Notes: generated by a model from the letters alone, not told the origin. Shown: positions 10,624 to 25,888, counted from the stretch's first letter. The stretch: DNA of 64,000 nt from Strigops habroptila (GCF_004027225.2 NC_044278.2:8990001-9054000), one strand, 5' to 3'. Numbers and translations: made by a program.

Positions 10624-13600
10624 GTAGTGAATCGAAGCCTCTAAATCACTGCAACGGAACTTGATTTCAGTCCGTTGTAATCAGAAGAGAATAACACCAA
10701 GCTCATACTGGTAATAGGGCATGCTAACCAACTCAAGCTTCCTCATAGTGGTATCTGCACTAACATAGTTCAGCAATTTAAAATGTATGTAGGACAGGAA
10801 ATGTCTAAGTGATTTCCCTGGACATACAACTGTTTGAAAGATGATGCACTTAGGACAGGGTTTACACTTGTGAATAAGGTTACATTTGGAAGGACTTCTG
10901 ATCCTACCCCAGTGGCTCAGGGCAGCTTTTCTTGACCTTATCCTCACCCACCCATTCAACCCCCAGTTTAAGATGGCACAGATTTCTGTTCTGAGTATAG
11001 AAATATCAGCTCCAGTTACCAGGGATACTATGTTCTATAATGGTTTCCAGGAGGTGTTGTCTCTAAGGATTAATCCTTCTCCTACAAGGGAACAAAGCAG
11101 CTGGTTTTCTCTAGGAAGGCAAAGGCAAGCAGCTACAAACTAGGTTTTTCAGAAGCATCTCAAAATGGATCTTGATATTATGAAGAGCAAGAGCACAGTC
11201 CCCATCTTACCTGTACCAGAAGGAGCCCTGAGCCATACAGCAGAACCTGATCCTCCTCAGACTAACACCACTGTTGATTTTTTCCTCCTTAGCCCCATTC
11301 CTCATCACTCACATGTTACTAGTAAGAAAACCAGAGGACTGTGCAATGTTACATTCATGGTGTTGGACTGAAAATTTAAAGCCTTCCCTATGGATTAAGT
11401 AAATGCAGAGAGTAATATGCAGTCAAGGGCCAGAATATGCCTTGGCCTGCAGCCCAATAAATGAATCCTTAAGGAGCTGGCAACTCACTTCCATACAAAT
11501 ATAGCTCTCTCCTCATTACCGATCCAATATGAAATACTGGGGAAGGCTACAGGAAAACAGACGCCTGGAAGAGACGCCGAGTTATATCCCTGCATACTGA
11601 TTTATGCAGGGATACTTCCCAAATCTCTAACAAGGGGAGCACAAGCTGTGCCATCAACAGTACTCCCAAGGTGTGATACGGAGGTGGACAGCAGAGTCCT
11701 ACGACAGCCTTGCAATTCCTACAGCTAGAGGTGCAACAGCAAGTTCTTCAGTGCAGCAACAGCAACATAAGGTTTTGACTGACATCCACTTACAATCACC
11801 TGGCAGGAGTCCTTCCTAGCAGTGTAGCAGTTCAGTTTAAGCCTGCTTGATATTAAGAGATGGGCCCATAGCAAGGGCACCTAATGCCCTTACAGGAACC
11901 AGGAGCTCCAGCCTAGCTTTCCTTCCTCATCACATTGGTCATGCCTATAATGAGGCATAGTGACCTCTTCCTGCCTGGCACAGACCTCTTCTTTTACAGG
12001 CAAATTCCCTTCTTTTCCATAGTCCTGTGTTAGTTGCAGCCCACCAGAAGGCAGGAAACCACACATCCCTCACGATCAAAACTCCAGCCTCTGGTGACAC
12101 TGGCACCCAAAGCCCACTTCATCTACATTACCAGACATCCACCTTTGCAATGCTGCTTCTGCCCCCTTAAATTGCCTTCCTGAGCTTTTTTCTCCTTGGA
12201 ATCAAAGTTGGCCTCCATGAGGGAATGGCTACAAAGACAGAAACTGGGACATTTATGGAAATAGAAATTCACTGAGCATGAAAATCTAATAGTCTAATAT
12301 TAGTGAGCAGCATTGCCTCCCAAAATGATCTCACCATTTTTCAGGTGTGTGCTCTCCTTCTCTCACATTGTATCTTTAATCCTGTTTGTACAGCACCAAG
12401 CACACTACAACTGACATTCAGGTACGGTATTCCTAGACTCTGGAGCTGTAGAAATAAAGAATGTGATATGCCTAATTGGAGGTGTGATCCAGGCTATAAA
12501 TTTTACAGTCCTCTCAAAACTGAATTAATCATGTACCTTTCACCAGCTCAGCTATACTCTGCCCATTAATCCATCTTCCCCAAGATGGATTCTCGTGTTA
12601 CAAATAACTCATCAGTTTCAAAGGCATTTCTCCCCAAACTATTCCCACTCAGGACAGACAAGATTCAGATTCAGCCTTGGGCGAGTGATGCTTTTCTAGG
12701 CATAAAACCCCTGCACAACAAAAACCCTCTCATCTTTAATGCCTGATGGTCCCAAAAGGATAGAAATAGGAGCTTCGTGCTATTAGGGAAGGGCAGTTCC
12801 AAGCTGCACAAAGGGGACACACATCCTGAAAGGACTTGAGATTTTAATGCTATGACTTTTTGTGCATAGAAATGCATTTGAGTCATTTTTAAATGGTTGC
12901 ACAGCTAATTCCCTTTGAGTTCTGTGCAGTTGGATTCATTGAAATGGAAGCAACTTTGATCACAGTAGTAGCATTGTTGTAGCTGTGAAGGCTTTAGGCT
13001 GAAGCTGAGACAAAGTTTGTAGCAAAAGGAATTAGTTTTTATTAGATCAGCTAAGAGACGGAAAAAAAAACCCAGACAATCTTTTAGGCATGCAAAGATT
13101 TCAGAATTAAAAAGTAAATTTCTTGATCTGAACACTAGGGAGCCAAGGAGAAGAGATGTCTTCAGCTCACTAAATAATTCCAGTGGCTCTCTTGCAATAG
13201 CAGTTGTCATGCAATGGACCAAAAAGTCATCATCAGAGCTCCTTCAGGACGAGCCACATAAACAAGCTGTGCTTCAGGACATGAGGAACAACTCCATCCC
13301 CAACTCATTCCAAAGCAGTTTATCTGGCATAACACTTGCTCCCATCCACACATAACACCACAGCAAAGACTTTCTTCCTCCAGCTGACTCTTAGATCACT
13401 CTTAGCTAAGAGGGAAAAGAAAGAAAACCTTTGCTGCTGGTGCTTAGTTTGGCTGGGGATTTTTATGGTTTTCTTTTCTAGCTGTTTATAAAAGCAAAAT
13501 ATGAAATGCAACAAGTGATGACATGAAGGGAATTATTATGTACTGAAGAAGGTCAAAAAGAAGCTAAAGTAGCACAATGTCACAGCTTCAGCTGGGAGCA

Positions 13601-16600
13601 AGCCAGGATTGCCATCCTTAACATCTACAGCAGCTAGAAAGTATCCAACATAAGACAATTCAATGTTTCTCCAAAGGAGGGCAAGCTCAGCACCCCCTAA
13701 CCCTTCACAAGAAGCAAAAGGGGTTGCTTTTTAGGGCCAGTAATGGCAGGAAAAGCAACACTTGTTACAGAAATAATATGCCTTTAGGAGGAGAAGGCAA
13801 GAGGAGTTAACTTGGGAAGCTCCTGTATTAAGCTCACCTACAGGCAGCCCAAGCCAAAACATTTTTGGCCTCTTCCAAATGTAGGATATTAGCAGTCCCT
13901 GCTACCTTTGCATCCCTTGGGCTCTATAGCCCTCTTAAGCCACAAAGAGGGAAAGAAAATCTCTTGTTCAAGAACACCTTTGAGCCAAGTTGAACTCTAA
14001 GATGCCCGCTGGAGACAGACAGAGGTAGCAACAAAAAGTCACCTCCCTCAGTGCTCTAGACACCACAAAACATGTTCAGGCTGCCTGGTAAAGCACAGCC
14101 CCAAATCAGAGCTCAGGTCTGCAACAGGCTGGTTCAGACTGTTCACCACCAAATGCCAAATAGGCACAGTAAAATAAGGCACAGCAGAGCCCACATCAGT
14201 TGATCCAGACAAAAAGCACTTACCTTCCCTTTCCAAAAGCAGCATAGTAGCACTTTCCTAAGATTAAAGCAAGCCCATCATGAAGCAAAGCCAAGCTTTT
14301 ATACTTTGCTGCTATTTAAGCAGGCCCAATGACACCAGAGAATGACCCAACCCACCTTCACAGCTGGCGCTGCTTATGTACTAATGGCCATCAACAAGAC
14401 TGCAAAGGGAGATTTTTGAGGCCCTGTCGCTTGCCCTTATGAACAGCATTTCCTCATTTAGCTCTCACAAGTTTCCTAGCAACATCCTTGCATGCACACT
14501 AACACATATATTAGATCTTGCACTGGTACCTGTAGAACAGTCAGAGCTGAAAAACTTTGCTTTCATATTGATTCTGAGGGAAATCCGTTTGCTTCAAGAA
14601 AGAAACCCCTTCAAGGCAGCAAAGGCTACCAACACACTCGCGACACTGTTGTGAAACCATGGAGCGATCAGTGAAGGGAGAACCCCTTTCATTCAATTTC
14701 ATGATCAGCATTTTTCATGTAAGAAGGCAGTGGGTTATCCTCTCCCTGCAGCTTTCAAACATGGCAAATATCAATACACAGGATGATGCTCTGAATAACA
14801 CATGAAGAAGTCGGAGTAGCCAGTCAGGCAGGCACTGGACAAAGGGTCAAAAGGAGCAATAATTCACTGCTACTCAACCCATGTCAAACCCCCCATGTGT
14901 CTAATATCTATCTCTTTGGACAGCTGGATGCTACCATTATTTCTCACTGCCCAAGACAGTGGCTTTCTTGCCCAAACCAGCTAGTGGATGAGTTCACCTT
15001 ACCTAGCACTGTCTCAGTGAGTCCATCATGGAGGAAGGACTCATCCCGGTCTGCGAGCTGGGTTCCAACTTCACTCTTCATGCACCAACAGTGTCCGCAT
15101 ACCAGGAAGATAAGGATTCACCAAGTGCCCAGAGCAAAATCACAGTAACTAGCAGGAATGAGAAACTCCTCTTTGTTAAGCCCTGCTTGCAGCAGTGACA
15201 CAGGGATATATAACACCCCGGGCTGGGGCAGGGAAGACAAGTTCCTCATACCATCAGTGTATACCAGCACCTCCCAGAAGCAGCACATCAGCACATTTAC
15301 CTACCACATTTGCTGTGTGAATGATACAGAGGCACATAACTGGCTTGGACTGAAATCACTTGTAGGCTCCTAGACAAACAAGAAGCATTTGGGACACCCC
15401 TCAAGGTGATTGAGACTATCTTGAGGCTTTGGCGGTCCCAACTTACAGTCCTCCCCACCCTGTGCTCCAACTTCCCTTGTCTGCAGGAGTAACTTGAACA
15501 GCAGCTTTCCACTTGTCTGGAAAGTGAAGCGGAGCACGCTCTGAAGTCAAGTTGTACCCTGCATCTTGCTCTGCTGGAGCTACATGCAATAGACATGTAT
15601 GGTGTGACAAAACTGCCTTGAGCTGCTTTAGAGAAAGTGATTTGCTTTTGAGGCAAAGAAAGCCTTGTCTTCCAGGGGTCACGAGATACCTCCTGATTCA
15701 CTGCTGCCTTTCCAATGGGGTTTCCAGCCCTGGGAAAATCTAATGCTGGTGAGCAGGGCTCCTCCTGTCTTGGGGGGAACTGGTGCCACACAGGGCCATG
15801 GCCAGTGGCGGGGAACTAGAGCAAAACCACCACCGGGAAGCATGCATCTCTGATTAATGCTCTCAGGCTGCCTGTTGACTAAAGCACAAGAGGATTGGTA
15901 ATGCCTGAGCTTATCATCATCACGCTTTGAGAAAATCCCTCTCCAAGAAACAGTGTAAATAAGTAACGTTTTACAAGTTAGTGGACTCTCCTAATTGAGT
16001 AACCCTTGTAAATTAATAATATTGAAGGAAATGTGCAAAGACTCCACTGACTTTCTGGAGGATGTCTAATAAACTCCAGGATTACTAAAGTGCCCAGAGG
16101 AGCTGGTCCCCAAACCTTATCGTAATTTATTGAGACACTAATGATACCTAACTTCTAGTGGTTTTATCAAGAGCAGGAGTATAAGGACAGGAGAACCATC
16201 ACCAGGTCTTCCCTCCTGACATAGCCAGATGCTAGTCCTTCCATTCCTACTACCTTGCAGTGCCTCAGAGAAGGATGTGGGTCTGTCTCCTTCCTTCGAG
16301 GAGGTCCAGCTAAAAACCATCATTGGAGCACCCTGCAGAGCCAATGTGGAAAGTCTGAGGGGCATCTCTGTCGCTGTTCCTACCTGAGGGCTCCACATCT
16401 CACAGAGACCATATCTTCTCACCCCGAGCAAACACATTTAACAGTTTAGCCCCGGCAGGTGAAAACATGAAAACCTGCTTGGTTTCTATCACCTTTTCTG
16501 TTGCACTTCTTTCTCTTCACCTTCCCCCATTCCAGCCATTAACTGCTTGGTCTCCCTGAGGAGAAGCTGTGATTGGGTGAATAATGCAGAGTGAATATAC

Positions 16601-19600
16601 TTTTTTTTCCCTTTGAATGAACTTTGTCTTTCTTTGCTCATGGACACTGACAGCAGTTTCTGCTACTGCAATTCACTGTTGGAATCTATTAGGCCATCCA
16701 CCCTGTATTTACTTTGACTTTAATGGCTGTGAATATTCCCATGCCTTCAGTCATGTTGCTCCGAGCTTACCCACCCATAAAATTGTGTTGGTGTTACATG
16801 CATTTAGCTGAAGGCCCCCCCACCTTCACTCACACTCTATAGGATTGGAAACGGCTTATGATGATCCAACTGAAGTCTATAAGGAAATTATGAATTAAAA
16901 AGCAGATGTAAGTCACTTTTATACTGACATGAGAGAGCTCAGGGAGGAGATTGTGCTGCTTTAACTAACCCAGGGCATGGCTGGGAGTGAGAAAGGCTTC
17001 AGATGATGGAGAGGAGCCTCCTCTCAGGTTCATCCATGCCAGTGGAAGAGTAGATGTACCTCAGCCTGTTCTCACTGTCCCGGCAAGGATGGAGAACCTA
17101 CATAGCATTGCTGGGAGACCAACTGCCATCAATCCCCTGAACAAAATCTGTTTGGATGCCAATGCAGCCCACACCACTTGCAGCAGTGGTCTGTTGTGCC
17201 TAAGCCAACAGCAGTGAAGGGAAGGAGGAGGGCTTCCATTAGGTGCAGCGCCCAGCTCTTGAGCCCAGTAGGCTAGACCAAGGGGTGCAAAGTATTGGAC
17301 AGTGACCCCACTGCCTGCTTCACCTAAGCCAAATCATTGTGCCAGGATGGCTATTGCTGTGCTCCACCAGGCAGAGGACCTCTAGGACATGGACTTGCAA
17401 ATATGCAGGTCACAAGAAGAGGAATACTTCTAACAGTCCACTAATGATAGCCCCAAAGCAGGCAATCTTGCTGACATGGCTGAGAAGCCCTGAGATAGCT
17501 CTAGAAGTGCCAAGCTCCCAGGATTTCTTCATCTCACTTGCTCTATGGAAAATACTCTGATATACAAGACAAAACCCATTTGGAGAGCACCAAAGAGCTC
17601 CATGTGCAGTTGTGATAAAATGCCTTAAACTGGCATCTCTAGTCTAGTGCAGCCCCTTTCTAAGGTGTGGGCAGTTTTGGGATGTGAAATACACCTGATT
17701 TGTGCAAAAAGACAGCAAAGCAGCCTTGCTGTGTGGCAGCCCTCATGTGTGCACCTCTCCCAGGCAGAGCAGCAGAAGGCAGCCACAGCTCAAGCAGTGG
17801 CCTGATGTGTATAGATAGACACAGGCAGAGGTGTGTTCCCACCTCAAAACAGCATGATCAGCTCCACACAAACACACACACTCCTTCACACAGGACCAGG
17901 TCTTGTACAGCTCAACAGAGCACCTCTCTCTCTGCCCTGACCACAACAGAGGGAGCATAAGCGATGTTGTGGTCTTTTGAAGAACACAGAGTGGGATGGG
18001 GCTGGGGGACACAATGCACAAGACCATGGGTCTGCTCTTACAGGGGTGAGCTGAGCTTTAGACCTCTGTTGAGACAAGCCTTGGTCCCATGTGGAGTGCC
18101 ATAGCCATCACAAAACCATCCTCCTTCTTCCTCTTCGCCACAGTCCTCTCTGAATCCCTGGTCTCTTCTCTGCTTCTTAGTGCATCACAGGTCATGGTCT
18201 GCTCCTTAAGAAGTCCCAGAGAAGCACTCCTGCACTGAACCCAGTGCAGACATCAGGAGCAAGACCCCCAATGCCTGTGACAGGATGTTCCATCCATGCA
18301 TTCAAAGCAGGATAATTACATTCCTTCTATACTACTAGAAGTCAAACTTACTTCTTGAGCTTCTCAAGCCAGAGATACCATGCCATGGCAAGGTCTTGTT
18401 CTTAATATTTAAGTGTAAGTAACATCCCTTTGTCAAGTAAATTCCTGCTTGTGGTAGAACAAAGAGCTTTTTTCTGCCAATGCATCAAGCAGAAGCGAAA
18501 TCTTACTTGCTTGCATCCCCAAGACAGCACAAAATATACTCCTGAACTTTGGGCGATATTTAAGTCTGAAAGCCAGTTCTCTCTAAGCGCAATTCTATTC
18601 CAGGCTTGTGGCATCTGCAGACTTACAAGCTAGATGTCCCACAGGAGAGCACAGAGGAGGAGATATAGGGGGAAATATGTATTTGCAATGCATCCGCATT
18701 GTGCAGCTGCACTGTGTATTATTACACTAGCTTCTCATTTTATTAAATCATATCACTGCAGAGAGGGAAGAGCTCAGATGCGATGGTCTAATGGAACATC
18801 AAAATATGAAGGTTGTTTGCTTTAAGAAAGAAAAGCATGAAAGCTGCTGATAAATCCCACAAAATTGATTGGTATGAAATCATTCAAGTCAACAGATATA
18901 AAGGTGAAGGAAGTGGTGAGAAACAGCAGCTGAAGGTGTTTGGAGATAGAATAAAGGAAGATAAAGGAGCAACGCTGAGCAGCGCTTCTCTCCTCCCCAA
19001 GGAGCTCAACTAAGCCCCAGAGCTCCCGGCAGCCTTATGCTTCAGGGAACAGGGACCAAGCTAAATCCCAGGGCTGTCCTAGCTGTCATGAAAGCCCATC
19101 CATACTGGTTGCTGCTGGCTAGATCTCCTGCTGGGCTTGTTTGAGGAATGGTTCCTCGCTGTCCCCTTGGCAGATCTCGGTGCAAGGTGACAAGTGCGGG
19201 TGACACAGGTCAGCGTCTTCTACTCACAGGCATCCAGTCCCCACCGCCCCTTATGGGAAAGCACATCAAGGTTCCCCAGGAAAGTGAGGCACGGCACAGC
19301 CCTGGCTTCCCCAGTTTTCATGCTACCAGCTGGTCTAATTTCTCTTGACATTTCTTCCATAACAGCAACTGCAACATGTCAGGATTAATTAAGCCAAACA
19401 GTGGGCAAGTCTCAAAGGAGAACACGCATCTGCTGTGATCTGCCCCCACCTAGAAGCCAAGGAGCCTTCCCCGGGCATGGGAGGGGGGGAAGGAAAGGGA
19501 GAAGGAAGCAGGAATGGTGAGGCATCTTCCGGTGGAAGGAGCACAGTGAGCAGCCTTGAACTGGCAGGGTTCAGATGAACACCATCATGGCTATGGCACT

Positions 19601-22600
19601 CCAGCCCCAGAGAAGTGCCTTGCGCCTTCTATTTAGCCCTTCGGACAGGCTCCAGGAGTTTTTGCAAGGGTGAATTAGAGGTCTAGAAGGAAACTAAGGC
19701 CCCTTCTCCCCAAATGTGGACGTGGGACAGGAGTTTGTTGGAAGATTCCCACTAAGAGGGTCATAGATCGATGTGTGCCTGTGCTCTGGAGACAGGGTTG
19801 ACCCTTCATGCACAGCTCAAACAGTGGCCTAGTGCTAGGAAGCACGGCTATGCTTGCCAGTGTCAGGCTGGGAAGGGAAGTGAATCCCCAATACAACGAC
19901 CAACCAACACAACCAGTAATGACAACAGTGTTAAGTGCATACCAGCTGCTTCTCATGAAGTCAATTCCCCCTTCCTGACTGTGAGCTGGAGAAGGATTTG
20001 CACGAGAGCATGTGCAGCAGTAAAGGATGCTCATACTTCTTGGTAGCTGCAATAGCCAAGTGGTGGCACAGTATCCAGCCATTTCCCTGGGCCCCCTTTC
20101 CCAGTTGGAAAGTAAGATGTAGATCAGCCTCTGAGCTTAACGGGTCTTGGTGGCACTCAGTTTGGTCACTAAGACCAGAAGCTGACCATTGGAAATGCCT
20201 GTGACGTCCTCACTCCCCCTTCTTTTTGGTCACTTGTCTCAATGCCAGCCCTGCTGCCAAACCTTTCACCCTTCCAGCAGTCAGACGAGGAGCTGTGGGT
20301 AGTCTCCGTGCTTCCAGTTCAGCATTAATTCACACACACTGAGCCCTGCCACTCTCACCAAGGCGGGAGGTGGCTCAGTAATAAGAGAAATTCCCACCAC
20401 TGCCGTAATGTTTTAAGGCAGAAAAGGTATATTTGAGTAATAAAAAGAAGCTGTCATGGAAACTGACACTACATGTAAAATAGATGTGTCATAACATCCT
20501 GTACAGACATAATTACCTAAATACTAGTGTTGGTTGATTATCAAAAACCCTGATCCATGAATCAGCCTTCTGCTTGACTCACTCTGCATGATGTCATTCT
20601 ATGTCAGTATCTGGATAACCACGGAAATGCTAGGCTGAATGTCTTCTAATTTTAGCAAAGATCTACATTTGTCCAAAAGACTTCACCAACAGTGTATTTA
20701 ATATCATGCACTTAAGATCAATCTTCTCGTCAGAGATCACAGAGGGAGATCGCTGCATAACCAAGGAGGCCAACAACAGACAGGACCACAAAGAATTCAC
20801 TGCAAAACCTGTAACTTATCAGTCAGAACTGCTCATTAATAACTGTTGAGAAAACCTACTGGATGAAAAACAGGGCTGAGACATAATTCATGTGCAGGAA
20901 AAAGAGCCTTACATAAGCACTCAGTGATTGAGCCCACTTCACAAGGTAGTGATACTAGAACAGCAATCTCTAAGCTATGTTGTACAGATGTTACAATACA
21001 GGGTGTTAAAGGGTTCAACCTTATTTGTCATACTCTGCATTCTTCACATGCTAAGACAAAAGTCTCAGATGAGATACTCATTCGTACTTCTGCTCCCTTT
21101 CTACCAAAATAAGTGTAGCTATTTGGCAGAAGGTACAACAATCAAGCCGGACTGGGTATAGAAGAGGGTAGAGAGTGCTTACAGGTCTGTGTTCTTTTCT
21201 ATACATGATGTTCTTGCAAACACCCAGAGCTATGGATTCTCTCCCTGGCACAATCATGATGTATATTGGTCTATGTATTATGCATACATAGATATTATAA
21301 TGGTGTATACAACCAATTCCAGTAAATCTCTTGTGCTCAGACATCTCTAGATATACCTGGATCACAAAATACAAGCCTGCTTCCAAGTCCAAGTCCTTCC
21401 TTGCCCCACCACTGATGAAGAGCTCCATCTCTGTCAGGATCCATAATGAAGAGGCACTATCTCTCCGGAGACAGGGCATACAATTCTCAAGGTCACTGTA
21501 TGTCCTTAGGTAATACTTCATCTGCATCCACACCCCACAGCTTATTGCACTTTAAGCCTGTCCACATGGTAAGTGGTTTTCTAATACCAGCCATAATTTT
21601 GTGCCCAGTTGGCATGTGGAAGGCTATATTAAGCCCAGACGATTAATGCTGTCTTTGCTGAGAAGCAAGAAAATAGTCTCTGTGCTATTATACTCTGTCA
21701 GCTTTCCCAAACACTCCAGGCAACTAATTCTGAGGACTTTTTGACTGAATTGACATAAAATGCATCCTTCCCCTCTTGTTGCTTTTTAAATGCTTTAGGT
21801 TATTTTTACACTGCAGTCTCAGAGGTCGTTGGCAAGAGCATGTTCTGCCTCCCACCAGGCACTTGAGGAAATTTATGAAGAGAGTCAGGTCCCATTTGTT
21901 CTGGTCATACTCAGTGGGTTTATATGTCAGCATAACGTGAATAAGCACCAAATTGTTTGTCATCAGAAGCTCCCAAGGTCTGTCTATGTTTTGGAACAGA
22001 TACTGTGATTACTGCTTTCAATAGATACAGGAGGAAAACGTGCTCATTGGTAGATGTGGAACTGGAGAGAGGCCACCTGGAAAGAATGAAGAAAGCTCTA
22101 GGAAAATCCATCAGAGCAAACCCAGGAAAAGAGGTCATTTATAAGATAGATATGGTGGGTGAAAGATTTGAGAGAAATACATAGTTATATGTTCTTGAAT
22201 TCTGGGACCGAATGCTTTGTGAACACACCCTTCAGAAGACATTCCAGCTCAGGACCCAGTTTCCAGCTACTTTCTACATCCTCATGGCATGCAATGAAGT
22301 AGAAGGACTGGTCTTAACTACTAAGCTGATATTCCTAGGGGAATCATAGATTATACTTTGGTATCCACTTTTTTCTGGAGCTTGCTATTGTTATTGGCTG
22401 TCAAGGTGCACACCAAGGGTAGGTTTGCAGCTTAGGACACTCACACTTTATAGGCAGTGTGAGATGTAGTGTCTGGGCTGTAGGTACCTACATGCGAATT
22501 AGGGGCCAAACATCTGCTTACAGTCGACAAAAAAAGGAGTCAATACAGGCTGCAGAACTTGGAGAACTATCCAGTTGTCTACTTCACCAAGAGCAGCACA

Positions 22601-25600
22601 GCTCTCCAAGCTGCACTGCCTGCATCAACTGGATCTCTGCTGTCTGCAGTGTCATAACTTTCCACACGCACACATTTAAGCAATGTGTGTGTGTTGAAGC
22701 TAAATCCTGCCATCAGTATGAAGTTTTGGAAACTCACTCACTGCCAGAGGCCAAGGTGAAACACATTTCAGTCACTGCACATCCAGTTGGCTTTGCCTTA
22801 CCATTGTGTCCTGTTTGTCTTGCAGGTTGCTGTGTCTAACGTTAGTTATCTACCTTCAAAGTGTCAATTGCAAACACAGGGGGCCTTGATATCAAATACA
22901 TGGGTTATTCTTTTGCAGACTCGAGTTGCTTTATAACATCATAATCAGTGAGACTTTAATTTCTCCGATTCATGTCATCCAGGTAATGGGGCTTCAGCAA
23001 TTCTGAACAAAAATCAGTCTGAGGACAATCAATCAGACTATTGATTTGTGTGCACAGAATGAGATGTTGCTCAACTGCAACATTTTGACATTCCCCAAAG
23101 AGTAGATACAGTGGTACAGAAGTGAGAACTGGATGTTTAAACTCCCCACTGCAGATATATTGTCTCAGCAATATTTCTCCTGTCCCTAGAGTTGCCATCT
23201 CTTAGCCAATAAGTACTTTCCGTATGGATGCTCTATTCTGCAGGCTGTCTTCCCATGAGCTTTGTGAATAGGCAGTTCTAGTGGTGCAAGCTCCTCACTC
23301 GGAACAGAGAGGGTGTTGATGAAAGCTGCTTTCCAGCCAGCTCAATCCCTCTTGGATCAAGTGATGTTTGGGAGACAGAAGACCTTCTGTTGCACAGTTA
23401 GAAGGAAGCTATTTGTTTCACTGTGGTTTACGATGTCAGCGCAGTCATGTGCAGAACACAGCCGACGAAACGGCCTGTACCACTGCGGTTGTGCATCACC
23501 ATTTCATCAGGAGCACTAGGATATGAGTTAGTTCCTTGGTGCCTGACCTTCAAAAAGGACAATGAAGAGGGTGTTTAAATCTCATATGCCTGCATCTGCT
23601 CTTTATTTCTTACGGAAAGAGCTAGCTGTATATTTTCTACAGCATCCAAGTGGCTAAATTTTCCAGTCCTGGACAATGTAATTTCTGATGAGGCTTAGGG
23701 TACCCATGCAGAAACCCAGAAAAGAGCAGTACAGATACTATTCCATTGCCATCCAAGATGTCCTAGCATTGGAAGTAATCATGTACTCAGGCTTTCTCAT
23801 TCTGAATTGGCAAAGAAACCTGGAGCGCCTGCCTCTACTCCCACTGGATTGCAGGGCCACCTTCTCAGCTCAAAAGTTTACCAGTGGAAGCTTCTGGAGA
23901 GTCAGGAGTTTTCTGTTGGAAGGCTATTTATTGCCTTTACCACTCTCATAAATAACACAACAGAAACTTCAATACGATAGATTGCATCTTTTATTTATTT
24001 ATTTATTTCAGTCAGATCACCCCCAGTTTCATGATTTAGACAAATGCAGAGTAGACATTTGCCTTCTAAGGCAGATGAACATTATGGAGACCTTTTCTTG
24101 CATATTGTTGGAAAGCTGAGAGGTAGTCTATTACAAAATCAATACTAAGGCTTCGGCAAAAAGAGAGTAAATAACCTGTCCTTCATATACTGGCTAGACA
24201 GGACAATATAATGACAAGGTGGATAATGACAATGAAACACTGGAATAGTTGCTCCATTTGGGGGGTGGAAAGACACTATTAGTCAGATGCTTTGGGAAAG
24301 CTGGAAGGAAGGAGGACACTGGTTAAGCTGCTCCTGCCTTTTGGAGGGGTTTGATTAGGATAACTTCTCAAAGTCTCTCAAGGCTTACAGTTCAGTAAAA
24401 AAATGCAGGATCTGGTCAGGATCAAAGCTCCACAAGCAAGCATCAGTAAGCTAGGCCAGACAGGATTGTGGGTGCATTAGTATGAGACCCATGGCCCGTG
24501 CTGCACTCAATTCTGCATTCCAAAACATCTGCTGGAGACAGTAGGAGTTCAGATGTGCAGAAAGCAGGACTGGTCCTTGATATTCAAACAGATGCTCCTA
24601 GGATTTGGGTTGAAAAGAGCTCTCTGCCTCATGCAAAGAGACAGCAAACCCCTTCACTTGAGTTACTTGATGCAAAACATGTCTGCTCATTGGCACTGAA
24701 GATGCTAAATTAAGTGTGCTACTTTCTATAAATCCTTCCTGTTGTCAGTGGGTTGCCTCTTACTTATGGCCGTTGTCCCTTTTGTTGCTACCAAGGAAAG
24801 AAACATAGCAAAGAGCTTTTGCTTAATGAGCCATCACATTTAAACATCATTTGTCTCAGTTGTTTTCCTTTTCTCATCTACCTTTGCTCATTAAACTCCA
24901 CCCTGCTCGGCTGTTAACAGCATAATCATGGGGAGCAATAGCATCACGAGTTTCCTTGTACCAGCATGGTGCTGCTACCCCTGCTGCTTTCCCCCTATTC
25001 ACCAGCTCTGATGGGTCTGTGCTTCCCTAGCATTAAAGCCAGGGTAGCAGCAGCTTCAGAGTCAGCTTACTCCGAAGGCTGAACAGCTGGAACTGTGCCT
25101 CCCCATATGGAGCAGGTTTTCGGATAGATTTTCTTGGTGCTGCCTGTGACATTCACCTTGTCCTTCTGCATGTCTGTCGCAGCCCATCGCCAACCCTTTG
25201 CCTCCGCAGAGCATGTGGGGCAAGGGAAAGAGCCATCAGTCTGTTCTCTACAGATGGCACATCAGCTGTGGCAACACTCAAGGGGACAGAGGACAAAACC
25301 AGAAGTGAGGTAGAGGAGCAGTGGTTCGTGCCCCTCTGCATAAGGGTTCTCCTGTATTTCCTTCCCTGGCCAGGAGCTGCAGCAGCCCTAAGCAAGGCAA
25401 CTGAGGGAAGCAGCAGCCTCACTAATAGGGCAAAGCTTTGGGATAAGGGAGCTGCTCGCTCCAGTCACTCTAAGGCTGCACATCCTAGCCAGAGCTAGAG
25501 AGGGCAAAGGCAGATGTGACCCCCAAGTTCTCACCTTCATGTCCTTGCTTGAGTCAGCCAAAAAACTACCCTTGCATCACTGAATCTCTTGCTGAGTCAG

Positions 25601-25666
25601 TTTTGGGGAGAAAGGGTACACCCATTGACTCTTACCATGGCTCACGTTTAGCATGAAGAACTATAA
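10624..25666. other. 15-kb gene-free, CR1-poor stretch
   Basis: I found no exon with paired splice sites, no RNA gene and no CR1. Open frames (up to 164 codons at 15297-15791 minus) overlap frames on the opposite strand and lack domains. A short (TTTA)5 microsatellite lies at 23989-24009. The section at 15940-16060 is AT-rich with TAATTA/TTAATAAT words and could be a conserved non-coding element. Confidence 0.55.
23989..24009 (+). repeat. (TTTA)5 microsatellite
   Basis: Five perfect TTTA tetramers in a row, ending just before TTTCAG. There is no associated poly-A tail of a retroposon. Confidence 0.9.
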
Positions 25667-25888
25667 GATTAGATATAAGAAAGAAGTTCTTTACTGTGAG
25701 GGTGGTGAGGCACTGGAACAGGTTGCCCAAAGAAATGATAAATGCTCCATCCCTGGCAGTGTTCAAGGACAGGTTGGACAGAGCCTTGGATGACATGGTC
25801 CAGTGTGACGAGTCCCTGCTCATGGCAGGGGGTTGGAACTAGACGATCTTAAGATCCTTTCCAACCCTAACTATTCTACGATTCTATA
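25667..25888 (+). repeat. CR1 retroposon, 5'-truncated
   Basis: It begins at GATTAGATATAAGAAAGAAG and continues through GTTCTTTACTGTGAGGGTGG, CATGGCAGGGGGTTGGAACT and the 3' end CTATTCTACGATTCTATAAT. It is a short copy of the same subfamily as the one at 667. Confidence 0.95.

Noticed and set aside
14218-14245. Minus-strand ATG with MLLLERE followed by GTAAGT, considered as an alternative IGSF11 leader exon
   Set aside because: The start is followed by only seven codons, shows no similarity to the known leader, and there is no promoter-like sequence around it.
15297-15791. 164-codon minus-strand frame
   Set aside because: It has no recognisable domain, overlaps plus-strand frames and has composition like its non-coding surroundings.
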